Source: Nitrosopumilales archaeon (GTDB lineage Archaea > Thermoproteota > Nitrososphaeria > Nitrososphaerales > Nitrososphaeraceae). Taken from it: a DNA stretch of 11,759 nt. Positions 6,367 to 11,759 of the stretch are shown here, piece after piece. Within the stretch, counting starts at the first letter, position 1; each line of letters starts with the position of its first letter. Under the pieces are notes generated by a model. It saw only the letters and a list, made by a program, of their open reading frames with translations. It did not search any database and was not told the origin of the DNA. The position numbers were made by a program, and so were the translations under genes. The DNA is taken from contig WJXE01000097.1 in NCBI GenBank assembly GCA_009665115.1, positions 1 through 11,759 of the forward strand, in the 5' to 3' direction.

Positions 6367-6948
6367 TTATTTCGCTGTAGGAATGAACACGGTACTTTTC
6401 TGTGGAATAGAAGCGGCGGTAGACGAAACCGAAACCCCTGAAGCTGGACCAGACATACCCGGGTCAAACCCGATAACACGCATTCTATCAACAAGGTCCA
6501 AAGCCATAGTACTAGATAGTTGATTTGAAGCAGGCATGGACGTGCCGTTGGTGATATGAAGCAAAGGTGTAGCTATTACAAAGGGTATTTTATCATTATT
6601 ACTTGGTAGCTGGGGTTTTTGAATAGGGCTAATACCTTGATTGACAGGACTCTTGGTACTATTTGTCTGGGGATTTGGGACGTTAACCTTATTGGAAATG
6701 GCCGGGATATTGATATTGTGGCCAGGGTTCGGTATTGAAACTCTGCCGCTCTCAAAACTTCTGAAACTATTAGTAATTGGCGGAACAGTGGGATTGCTAA
6801 GAGTTGTGCTAGTAGTACTAGGTATGTAAACTCTGCCGCTTTGATTACTCACGCTACTCTGCGAAGCAAGACGAGTTGAGTTTTGTTTTGAAGAGATAAG
6901 TGGAGAGTTGTGATTATTATTGCTTTTTGTTGTTGATGATGTTGCCAC
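6367..6948 (-). CDS. Low-complexity Ser/Thr/Asn/Pro-rich frame, perhaps shifted tail of the upstream gene
   Basis: A 193-aa frame starting with GTG, 2 bp after the stop of the 472-aa surface-protein gene and in a different frame. I do not recognise a family. It is rich in Ser, Thr, Asn, Pro and Gln, has no signal peptide and no membrane helix, and carries internal copies SGRVYIP (37-43) and SGRVSIP (67-73). The C-terminal part (150-193) is less repetitive, with DLVDRMRVIGFDPG. No clear Shine-Dalgarno sequence or TATA box precedes the GTG. Its frame stays open upstream through about ten codons overlapping the end of the previous gene. Composition equals that of the neighbour's linker, so it may be the C-terminal extension of that secreted protein separated by a frameshift, or a translationally coupled second gene. 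That this strand is translated at all is moderately likely. Confidence 0.5.
   Translation of the reverse strand: MATSSTTKSNNNHNSPLISSKQNSTRLASQSSVSNQSGRVYIPSTTSTTLSNPTVPPITNSFRSFESGRVSIPNPGHNINIPAISNKVNVPNPQTNSTKSPVNQGISPIQKPQLPSNNDKIPFVIATPLLHITNGTSMPASNQLSSTMALDLVDRMRVIGFDPGMSGPASGVSVSSTAASIPQKSTVFIPTAK
6731..6840. repeat. Direct repeat, two copies exactly 90 bp apart
   Basis: The plus-strand sequence GGTAT-NN-AAACTCTGCCGCT occurs at 6731-6750 and 6821-6840; the two middle bases are TG in one copy and GT in the other. The repeat encodes the SGRV(S/Y)IP heptapeptides of the 193-aa frame on the minus strand. The 90-bp spacing keeps frame and equals 30 codons, consistent with an old in-frame duplication within this protein. 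Confidence 0.6.
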
Positions 6949-6950
6949 TA

Positions 6951-8369
6951 TTACCGTAGGTTTGATGAAGCACTAGAGCTATTATTGGAGCTGGCGATTG
7001 GAATAGGGACTACAGTGAATGTTTTTGAAACTGAATTATTTTGATAACCAGGTGCAGATGTCTCCATTACCACCTTATACTTGCCACTTGTGTTATCTCC
7101 ACTAACTTGCCATGAATATGCGACTTTTCCCTTCTCATTCGTAGTACCCGCTAACTTTTTAGATATCCCAGACGGATCTGTGATGCTTCCAAATACTGAA
7201 GCTCCAGCAACGACATGAGTCCGGTTACTATCAGTAACCCCAAGTGTTAGATTTTCTTTATCTCCAACATGAACAGGGCGCTTCGCTATATGCATCGAAA
7301 CCGATAATGACTTGGCGTTATTATTGTCGGCTTTGGTGTTAGTTGATGTGTTGTTTTGTTGCTTCCCAGATTCAGCTGAACCTTTGTTATTCAGGCTATT
7401 ATCATTAGTTTTGGTTGTTGTAGTTGATGTCGGTCCTGATGAAGATTTCGAAGTTGTACCTTTCTGATGACCGTGATCAATATTTGCATTTGTGGTCCCG
7501 CTAGTTTGTGCGTCACCTTGATGTGTGGATAAGATGCCTGCAGTAGAAAGTAGTGCGGCAGCACTGACACTTGTCATTTGAGATGGTTGGTGACCTGTTT
7601 GTCCGGTGACGTTTGTATTATTATTATTTGCTCCGTTTGCCGATATCGCGTTTGTTTTTGTTGCGTTTGTTTTTGTTGCGTTTGTTTTTGTTGCGTTTGT
7701 TTTTGTCATTTTGCTATTGAGTTGTTGAGAATTCGTAGGGATAGAACCTGATGTCTTTGTAGTATTATTAGATATTGGTGAATGCTTCTTATCGATACCA
7801 CTTTGAGTTTTAATGGCGTTGAGACTATTATTGCCAACCTTGGTATTACTTGAATTTTTAATGGATTGTCCTTGCTGTTTCATCGTAGATGTCGGTGCTC
7901 CTGTAACATTTATGCTATAGAATTTTGTTAAAAGGGTTGAACTGTTACTAGTATTGGTATTATTCTCTTGGCAGGCTAGTTTCGATGTTATCTTATTCGT
8001 TCCTGTTTTGATTGTAGTGTAGGTTGGAACAAGATTAAAGACCCATGTTGAATAGTCATTTGTGTTATTATGGCCGCCGGTAGGAAGTGCTCTCTGGTAT
8101 GGTTTCATGTCATTCACAATGACATACACTTTACAAGCCAGCGTGCCATTATGAGATGCAATCCCGCTAATTTTCAGATCATTGCCAGTGAGTGAGACTG
8201 GTTGGCCCTTTGCAGGAGATGTAATTTTAATCCCGATAGTTTTTGTCGGTTGCTGCGCCGCTGCAGAATTCACGATGACCGTTGAAAGAATAAGGAGCGT
8301 AGTAAATCCAAGCAATGGTATGGATTTATTGATCAGCAATAATTGCCACCTCCGAACACAACAATGCAT
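6951..8369 (-). CDS. Secreted Ig-like, Asn/Ser/Thr-rich surface protein
   Basis: A 472-aa exported protein. The signal peptide is KSIPLLGFTTLLILSTVIVN, ending near SAAAQQ (35-40). A first beta-rich Ig-like domain follows (about 43-156), starting IGIKITSPAKGQPVSLTG, with YVIVNDMKPY and two cysteines, C79 and C133, that could form a disulphide. Residues 157-352 are a low-complexity linker with many N-x-S/T sequons and four TKTNA repeats (223-241). A second Ig-like domain (about 355-454) starts SLSVSMHIAKRPVHVGDKEN and has YSWQVSGD and GKYKVVMETSAPGY. The tail is VPIPIASSNNSSSASSNLR. I recall similar first domains in Nitrososphaera-type archaea; a role in the cell envelope is inference. No anchor is visible, so it is either released or held by a lost tail. 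The longest frame starts at ATG 8369, but GGAGGTGG 6 nt before TTG 8339 makes a start 10 codons later, which trims a Cys-rich pre-sequence, a serious alternative. Confidence 0.8.
   Translation of the reverse strand: MHCCVRRWQLLLINKSIPLLGFTTLLILSTVIVNSAAAQQPTKTIGIKITSPAKGQPVSLTGNDLKISGIASHNGTLACKVYVIVNDMKPYQRALPTGGHNNTNDYSTWVFNLVPTYTTIKTGTNKITSKLACQENNTNTSNSSTLLTKFYSINVTGAPTSTMKQQGQSIKNSSNTKVGNNSLNAIKTQSGIDKKHSPISNNTTKTSGSIPTNSQQLNSKMTKTNATKTNATKTNATKTNAISANGANNNNTNVTGQTGHQPSQMTSVSAAALLSTAGILSTHQGDAQTSGTTNANIDHGHQKGTTSKSSSGPTSTTTTKTNDNSLNNKGSAESGKQQNNTSTNTKADNNNAKSLSVSMHIAKRPVHVGDKENLTLGVTDSNRTHVVAGASVFGSITDPSGISKKLAGTTNEKGKVAYSWQVSGDNTSGKYKVVMETSAPGYQNNSVSKTFTVVPIPIASSNNSSSASSNLR
7648..7707. 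repeat. Four tandem 15-bp repeats
   Basis: The plus-strand unit GCGTTTGTTTTTGTT is repeated four times; the last copy ends in C instead of T. On the coding minus strand each unit encodes the pentapeptide TKTNA (order depends on phase), giving one N-glycosylation sequon (NAT) per junction. The unit length keeps the reading frame, so copy-number change by slippage would lengthen or shorten the linker without disrupting the protein. Confidence 0.9.
8346..8353 (-). promoter_or_regulatory. Strong Shine-Dalgarno inside the annotated start of the surface protein
   Basis: On the minus strand GGAGGTGG stands 6 nt before the TTG codon at 8337-8339 (followed by CTG). It lies within the first codons when ATG 8369 is taken as start. 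It is the best Shine-Dalgarno match I found in the window and would yield a cleaner signal peptide beginning with Met-Leu-Ile-Asn-Lys. Confidence 0.5.
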
Positions 8370-8594
8370 CGATCATAATCACAGCTCATTTCGATGGGAT
8401 TAGAGTTTGAAAGTACAGTATTGATAGATTTTACTTTAGAAGGATCCATTTTGCATCTGACATTGAAGATAGCCAGCAGCGAAGTACTAATTGTCGGATA
8501 AACCATTACAATCTAACCACCTACTTTACATATTATATGAACTTCGTCTAAGGTTCTAATAAGAAAAATTCATTTAATTCTCCTTCTGATCTCT

Positions 8595-8613
8595 TACGAT
8601 CGTATTATACGAT
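8595..8613. promoter_or_regulatory. Overlapping palindromes built from TACGAT, operator candidate
   Basis: TACGATCGTA (8595-8604) is a perfect 10-bp palindrome. It overlaps a second inverted repeat, ATCGTA (8599-8604) and TACGAT (8608-8613), separated by TTA. Three copies of the same hexamer thus lie in alternating orientation within 19 bp, about 80-95 bp upstream of the possible plus-strand gene and about 230 bp upstream of the surface-protein start. Binding by a dimeric regulator is inferred. Confidence 0.4.
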
Positions 8614-8694
8614 TAAACGGTACAATTCAATTTAGTTAAATTTAGTTTAGAATGCATTTAAAGTGAAATTTTACGATTAGTATAACAACTATGA

Positions 8695-8928
8695 GTGTTT
8701 TTTCCTTTTATATTCGCAGCTGCGTATGCCATCGTTAGAGGAAAAGTCATCGTAAGGTACGACCTGTCATCGTTCGATTTTATTACGCGCTTGAAACAAT
8801 TGGAACATTGCATAACTCGTGGTTTCAAGGCCTATCTCACAACTTTTACTGACAATAACATTTGTATGGCTTGGAGTCAGCATCTAAACATACGGATGCC
8901 TCTGATAGTAACTGATACTTTTCGATGA
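8695..8928 (+). CDS. Possible small protein or gene remnant, 77 codons
   Basis: A GTG-started frame immediately after a TGA stop. The translation has a hydrophobic start (MFFPFIFAAAYAIV) and then a globular-looking part (RYDLSSFDFITRLKQLEHCITRGFKAYLTTF) ending MPLIVTDTFR. Codon third positions are mixed and base composition is higher in GC than the flanks, which is what a coding stretch would show. I recognise no family. An ATG at 8691 lies in another frame; removing one T of the T6 tract at 8698-8703 would join it to this frame. CATTTAAAG at 8655-8663 lies about 30 bp before that ATG and could be its TATA box. It is either a real short gene with a wrong start call, or a decayed one. Confidence 0.35.
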   Translation: MFFPFIFAAAYAIVRGKVIVRYDLSSFDFITRLKQLEHCITRGFKAYLTTFTDNNICMAWSQHLNIRMPLIVTDTFR

Positions 8929-9276
8929 TAGATGTATACGATAAATCTTTGATAGTATACACAAAGATAGAATTTTGAAATGCAAAAATAGGTACGCACT
9001 CCTAACGAAGTGGAGATACAAGAAAGAGAAGAGGAAGCGGATTGACTGTCATTAGTATTATTTCAAGTGTATACGATAATTGTTTCAATCAATGTATTGG
9101 ATGTGAAAATAGAAAATCTACGACATTTATTTGATCTATTAATAGAAGCTAACAAAAAGTGCTTGCGTAAACGGAAGGATTCGTATCTGCAAATATTCAC
9201 AAAGGTCTAGATGGTTATTACAATCACATTGGAACAGTGACAGGCAAGTCCTAATTGTGGGAAATTCGGTTTTGTA

Positions 9277-9284
9277 CAAAAAAA
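9277..9284 (-). terminator. Poly-T terminator of the protease gene
   Basis: On the minus strand a T7 run (plus-strand A7 at 9278-9284) directly follows the TAA stop at 9285-9287. A 12-bp palindrome, TTTTGTACAAAA (9270-9281), overlaps it. This fits the archaeal U-tract type of intrinsic terminator and is the clearest terminator candidate in the window. Confidence 0.5.
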
Positions 9285-10568
9285 TTATGGATGTGGTAGG
9301 GGGGCGGGTCGTGCAGGAGGATGAGGAATTGGCGAAGGAGGAATTGATGGTGCAGTGAGAAACGGAATGAGTGATGGTCTAGATGTCAGTGTTGCTTTCA
9401 GGTCTATCGCGTGTCCATTTCTATATACAGTTAAAGTAATATTGTCACCAACAGACTTATGTTGGTCGATGTAGGAGATCAAATCGTCAATTCTTACAAT
9501 ATTATGTCCATCAACACCTATTATCACATCACCAGCGTGTTTCTTTGAGTATTGGTCTATAGTACTTCCATGTACACCTGCCTTATCGGCAGGTCCATTC
9601 TTCGTAATTGTATCTATATATATGCCCTTAAGATTCGTTGCTGCGGCTCCGCCTGTGAGATTTTGTGATAAATCCGATGTCAAGGTAGCACCATTAAGCC
9701 CTAGATAAGGATGTAAATAATACCCTTTTTCAATTAAAGCTGGGGCTATTCTGATTATTGTGTTAGATGGAATTGCAAATCCGATCCCAGAGAATGTTCC
9801 AGTTGCAGAAAATATGGCAGTATTCATTCCAATAACTTGTCCTTGTGTGTTAAGTAGAGGTCCACCAGAGTTCCCAGGATTTATTGGTGCGTCAGTCTGG
9901 ATTGTATTTGGTATGGAAAACCCAATTCCTGAAGCAGCTGGAAGTAATCGGCCTACCCCACTTACAATCCCTGTTGTCATAGTATCACTAAGCCCAAATG
10001 GATTACCAATAGCAATTACCTGATCTCCAACTTCGAGTTTAGAAGAATTGCTAAGAGCAAGTGGTTTAATAGAAGATAATAGCTGTTGTGCTTGAGTATT
10101 ATTCTGCGAAATTTGTAGAACTGCTATATCACTATAGATATCGGTTCCTATTACCTTCGCCGTATATCTATTTCCATCTACAAATGTTACATCTACTATC
10201 TTTGCATCACCTACTACATGACCGTTAGTGATTATGTGTCCTTGGTTATCGTATACAAAGCCAGAACCTAATGTAGTAGCATTTGATTGAGGGTTTAGAG
10301 GGTCAGCTGCTGCTGCGGGTATCTTGCTAGTTATTTGCACTACAGACGCCTCTGCTTGTTTGAAAATGGTCTTGAGAGGTAAGGAGGTGGTGGAAGAAGA
10401 GGAGTTAGTATTTTGTTGGGTTGAGGCTGTAGAATTTATTGGATTTTGTTGTTGTTGTGCCGCCATGACGGTAAATGGAATCGTAAACGTACTGACTGGA
10501 ATTATTATTACTGTTATTGCAAATACAGTGACTATAATAGCTATTGTAGGTACAACTGGTTTTCTCAT
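9285..10568 (-). CDS. HtrA/DegP-type serine protease with one PDZ domain
   Basis: A 427-aa exported protease (numbering from ATG 10568). MRK is followed by a hydrophobic segment (about 5-36) ending TVMAA-QQQQ, a signal peptide or anchor, then a Ser/Thr/Asn/Gln linker (38-63). The trypsin-like domain (about 64-280) has the full triad: H117 in TNGHVV, D147 in YSDIAV and S234 in GNSGGP. LGSGFVYD and AIGNPFGL are typical HtrA motifs. The PDZ domain (about 287-397) starts YLGLNGA and has NGPADKAGV and AGDVIIGVDGH; it should bind C-termini of unfolded substrates. The tail (398-427) is proline- and histidine-rich, unusual for the family. It probably degrades misfolded envelope proteins outside the membrane. 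I chose ATG over the GTG three codons earlier because a TATA box at 10591-10598 lies 26 bp from it, and AGGTGA just before it could serve as Shine-Dalgarno. Confidence 0.92.
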   Translation of the reverse strand: MRKPVVPTIAIIVTVFAITVIIIPVSTFTIPFTVMAAQQQQNPINSTASTQQNTNSSSSTTSLPLKTIFKQAEASVVQITSKIPAAAADPLNPQSNATTLGSGFVYDNQGHIITNGHVVGDAKIVDVTFVDGNRYTAKVIGTDIYSDIAVLQISQNNTQAQQLLSSIKPLALSNSSKLEVGDQVIAIGNPFGLSDTMTTGIVSGVGRLLPAASGIGFSIPNTIQTDAPINPGNSGGPLLNTQGQVIGMNTAIFSATGTFSGIGFAIPSNTIIRIAPALIEKGYYLHPYLGLNGATLTSDLSQNLTGGAAATNLKGIYIDTITKNGPADKAGVHGSTIDQYSKKHAGDVIIGVDGHNIVRIDDLISYIDQHKSVGDNITLTVYRNGHAIDLKATLTSRPSLIPFLTAPSIPPSPIPHPPARPAPLPHP

Positions 10569-10590
10569 TGCAATCACCTATGTATATGGT

Positions 10591-10598
10591 CTTATAAG
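10591..10598 (-). promoter_or_regulatory. TATA box of the protease gene
   Basis: The palindromic octamer CTTATAAG is centred 26 bp upstream of ATG 10568 on the minus strand. This is the expected distance for archaeal transcription starting at the start codon itself, supporting a leaderless mRNA and the ATG over the upstream GTG at 10577. Confidence 0.5.
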
Positions 10599-10704
10599 GG
10601 TTATTCATCGATTCACAATTCGCCTAGTGCACACACCTTTTGGAGGAGTCATAGAGAACTTGTAATTGGATATGGGCAACAAGCGACACCTCTACTATAG
10701 ATAA

Positions 10705-10740
10705 GCAGCGTCCAATTCCTCGTCATAAACCGGACGCTGC
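10705..10740. repeat. Perfect inverted repeat, GC-rich 9-bp arms, 18-nt loop
   Basis: The arms GCAGCGTCC (10705-10713) and GGACGCTGC (10732-10740) are perfectly complementary and much richer in GC than the surroundings. A transcript of either strand would form a stable stem with an 18-nt loop. No T-tract follows directly, so it is not an ordinary terminator. It could be part of an unannotated RNA, a recombination or binding site, or a relic. Confidence 0.6.
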
Positions 10741-10878
10741 AAACGGGGTTTCTGATATTTTCTGTGGCGGCGAGTTGTGAGAATGAAGTAGTTCCCAGTT
10801 ACATTATTGTGATATAGATATTTTATAAAAATAATCCGATACATTCGACGAATGTACCAGGTCAAGAGTCTAAAAGAA

Positions 10879-10992
10879 CTAACCATCGCCGAAGCAAGCA
10901 ATCGCTAAAGCTGCAACTATCATTATGTTGTGCACTGCATTGTTATTGCGACTTTCATTGCTTTCTTCCCCTTTTCCTGTGTTACCTAGCAT
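10879..10992 (-). CDS. Possible 37-codon small protein with hydrophobic end
   Basis: The ATG at 10992 opens a frame with a hydrophilic first half (MLGNTGKGEESNESRNNN) and a hydrophobic second half (IMIVAALAIACFG) ending DG and TAG. This shape suits a tail-anchored micropeptide, though the hydrophobic part is short for a membrane span. The palindrome CGAATTAATTCG lies 29-40 bp upstream and could include an AT-rich promoter element. No Shine-Dalgarno sequence is at the right distance. A frame this short arises easily by chance, so support is weak. Confidence 0.22.
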   Translation of the reverse strand: MLGNTGKGEESNESRNNNAVHNIMIVAALAIACFGDG

Positions 10993-11044
10993 CTCTTCGC
11001 TACAAACAAAAGAAGAAAATCGAATTAATTCGCTTCACCTTGTG

Positions 11045-11061
11045 AGTTAACATTGTTAACT
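11045..11061. promoter_or_regulatory. 17-bp perfect inverted repeat, operator candidate
   Basis: The arms AGTTAAC and GTTAACT flank ATT. A related half-site, GTTAAG, follows at 11068-11073. The 9-bp centre spacing and two-fold symmetry suit a dimeric winged-helix protein. It lies 167 bp upstream of the regulator gene at 11228 and 53 bp upstream of the possible minus-strand micropeptide. Autoregulation by the neighbouring regulator is a guess. Confidence 0.4.
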
Positions 11062-11227
11062 TACTCCGTTAAGCAAGTTCTTAATATTCTCTAGCTCAGC
11101 TGCTATTCATGGAAAAGCCAGCGATCTTAGTTTACCCGGAATGCGCGAGGGACATTGTGAATGTGGGAATGTCAAATATGGCTCTAACTGCTTTTTGTAA
11201 TGCACAGTTTGGAACAGGTGTGTAAGG

Positions 11228-11758
11228 ATGAGCACAATTTTTAGTGTTGCGGGAACAGATGATACAAAGGCCCTAATTCTAGTGCACGTAGGTAAAACTC
11301 CAGGCATAAGATACAGAGAGCTCCTCAGATTAACTGGTTTAACCAATGGAACGCTTGAATATCATCTAAAAATATTAGAGAGGACATATAAAATAACAGT
11401 CCGCAGAAGAGACGGGAGAAGAGCCAGATATTATCCTATCGACATCCCAGCTGATGAATCTCATATACTAGAATACATCAGAAATAAAGTTGCAAGACAA
11501 ATAGTGCTTTTTATACTTGAGAATGATCTCTGTACCTTCAGCGAAATCTTAAACGATATTAAGAAAGCCCCGTCTACCTTGTCTTGGCATCTCAAGAGAC
11601 TTTGTGAATCTGGAATAGTGTCAGTTAATCATGGACGGGAGTTCCAGCTGTATAAAGTTGTGAACGGCAAGATTTTGTCAGATGTAGTGTACAAGTACAG
11701 GGAAAGCTTTAGAGACAAGGTTACCGATGGATATTATGAGCTATTTGATGAGCTTTAA
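11228..11758 (+). CDS. Transcription regulator with two winged-helix domains
   Basis: A 176-aa cytoplasmic DNA-binding protein of the archaeal double-HTH type (like COG3398). The first winged helix (about 12-71) has IRYRELLRLTGLTNGTLEYH, recognition helix TNGTLEYHLKIL (39-50) and a very basic wing RRRDGRRARYYP (59-70). The second (about 87-145) has QIVLFILENDLCTFSEILND, recognition helix APSTLSWHLKRL (114-125) and wing VSVNHGREFQLYKV (131-144). An amphipathic C-terminal helix (about 147-174) may serve dimerisation. There is no ligand domain or cysteine sensor cluster, so the signal is unknown. The ATG at 11228 follows GTAAGG directly; the alternative of a start further up is not supported. 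The stop TAA is complete one base before the window ends. It diverges from the protease gene across 650 bp with operator-like palindromes. Confidence 0.88.
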   Translation: MSTIFSVAGTDDTKALILVHVGKTPGIRYRELLRLTGLTNGTLEYHLKILERTYKITVRRRDGRRARYYPIDIPADESHILEYIRNKVARQIVLFILENDLCTFSEILNDIKKAPSTLSWHLKRLCESGIVSVNHGREFQLYKVVNGKILSDVVYKYRESFRDKVTDGYYELFDEL

Positions 11759-11759
11759 T

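Larger units (their letters stand above)
8370..9284. other. 0.9-kb spacer between two minus-strand genes
   Basis: AT-rich stretch holding the promoter of the surface-protein gene (no clear TATA box found), a cluster of TACGAT motifs (8595-8613, 8672, 8749, 8937, 9072), one possible small plus-strand gene at 8695-8928, and the poly-T terminator of the protease at its right end. The parts 8404-8590 and 9080-9270 show nothing I can interpret. No tRNA or known RNA motif was seen. Confidence 0.6.
10578..11227. other. 650-bp spacer between divergent protease and regulator genes
   Basis: Contains the protease promoter at its left end, a perfect 9-bp-arm inverted repeat at 10705-10740, a possible 37-codon gene on the minus strand (10879-10992), the palindrome CGAATTAATTCG (11021-11032) and the inverted repeat at 11045-11061. 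The stretch 10741-10878 shows nothing convincing. No Shine-Dalgarno-free TATA box at the standard distance is visible before the regulator gene at 11228. Confidence 0.6.

Noticed and set aside
10695..10901. Minus-strand frame with end KPRLQRPVYDEELDAAYL, faintly like a transposase N-terminal segment
   Set aside because: The similarity is short and from memory only. The rest is not protein-like, it starts at TTG, and the GC-rich end is explained by the inverted repeat at 10705-10740. No transposase catalytic part or terminal repeats are nearby.
1..11759. Search for tRNA genes (GGTTCRAATCC-type T-loops), CRISPR repeats and insertion-sequence ends
   Set aside because: No T-loop motif with a matching acceptor stem, no regularly spaced direct repeats, and no paired terminal repeats around a transposase were seen on either strand.

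Overview
The window looks like chromosomal DNA of an ammonia-oxidising archaeon of the Nitrososphaeria (Thaumarchaeota), most likely the AT-rich Nitrosocosmicus/Nitrososphaerales side. This rests on an archaeal-type valyl-tRNA synthetase, a two-enzyme archaeosine (preQ0) cassette, a tandem winged-helix regulator of an archaeal type, a short DUF6659-like protein, Asn/Ser/Thr-rich secreted proteins full of N-glycosylation sequons, and TATA boxes about 26 bp upstream of start codons (leaderless genes). The genus is inference.

Layout. 1-1.65 kb, plus strand: a two-domain rhodanese sulfurtransferase with a clear leaderless promoter, a 372-bp spacer with two T-tracts and an inverted repeat, then a 120-aa DUF6659-like gene. 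1.77-4.12 kb, minus strand: valS. 4.2-4.46 kb, plus strand: a probable small two-helix membrane protein between valS and the queuosine-type genes. 4.5-6.09 kb, minus strand: a tight queD-queC operon (3-bp gap). Its QueD carries an extra N-terminal domain of about 140 residues that resembles a PD-(D/E)XK nuclease fold. Upstream lies a leader with a short hairpin that can pair in two ways.

6.37-8.37 kb, minus strand: a secreted Ig-like, low-complexity surface protein (472 aa), followed 2 bp later in another frame by a 193-aa low-complexity reading frame that may be its frameshifted tail. 8.4-9.28 kb: a 0.9-kb spacer with a cluster of TACGAT motifs and one possible small gene or remnant. 9.29-10.57 kb, minus strand: a membrane-anchored or secreted HtrA/DegP-type serine protease with one PDZ domain and a proline-rich tail. 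10.58-11.23 kb: a 650-bp spacer with a 9-bp-arm inverted repeat, a possible 37-codon gene and two palindromic operator candidates. 11.23-11.76 kb, plus strand: a double winged-helix transcription regulator.

Functionally, QueD and QueC supply steps from dihydroneopterin triphosphate to preQ0, the archaeosine precursor for tRNA. valS shares the translation theme. The protease and Ig-like protein belong to the cell surface. No CRISPR array, tRNA, rRNA, insertion sequence or phage gene was recognised. The most unusual item is the nuclease-like domain fused to QueD.
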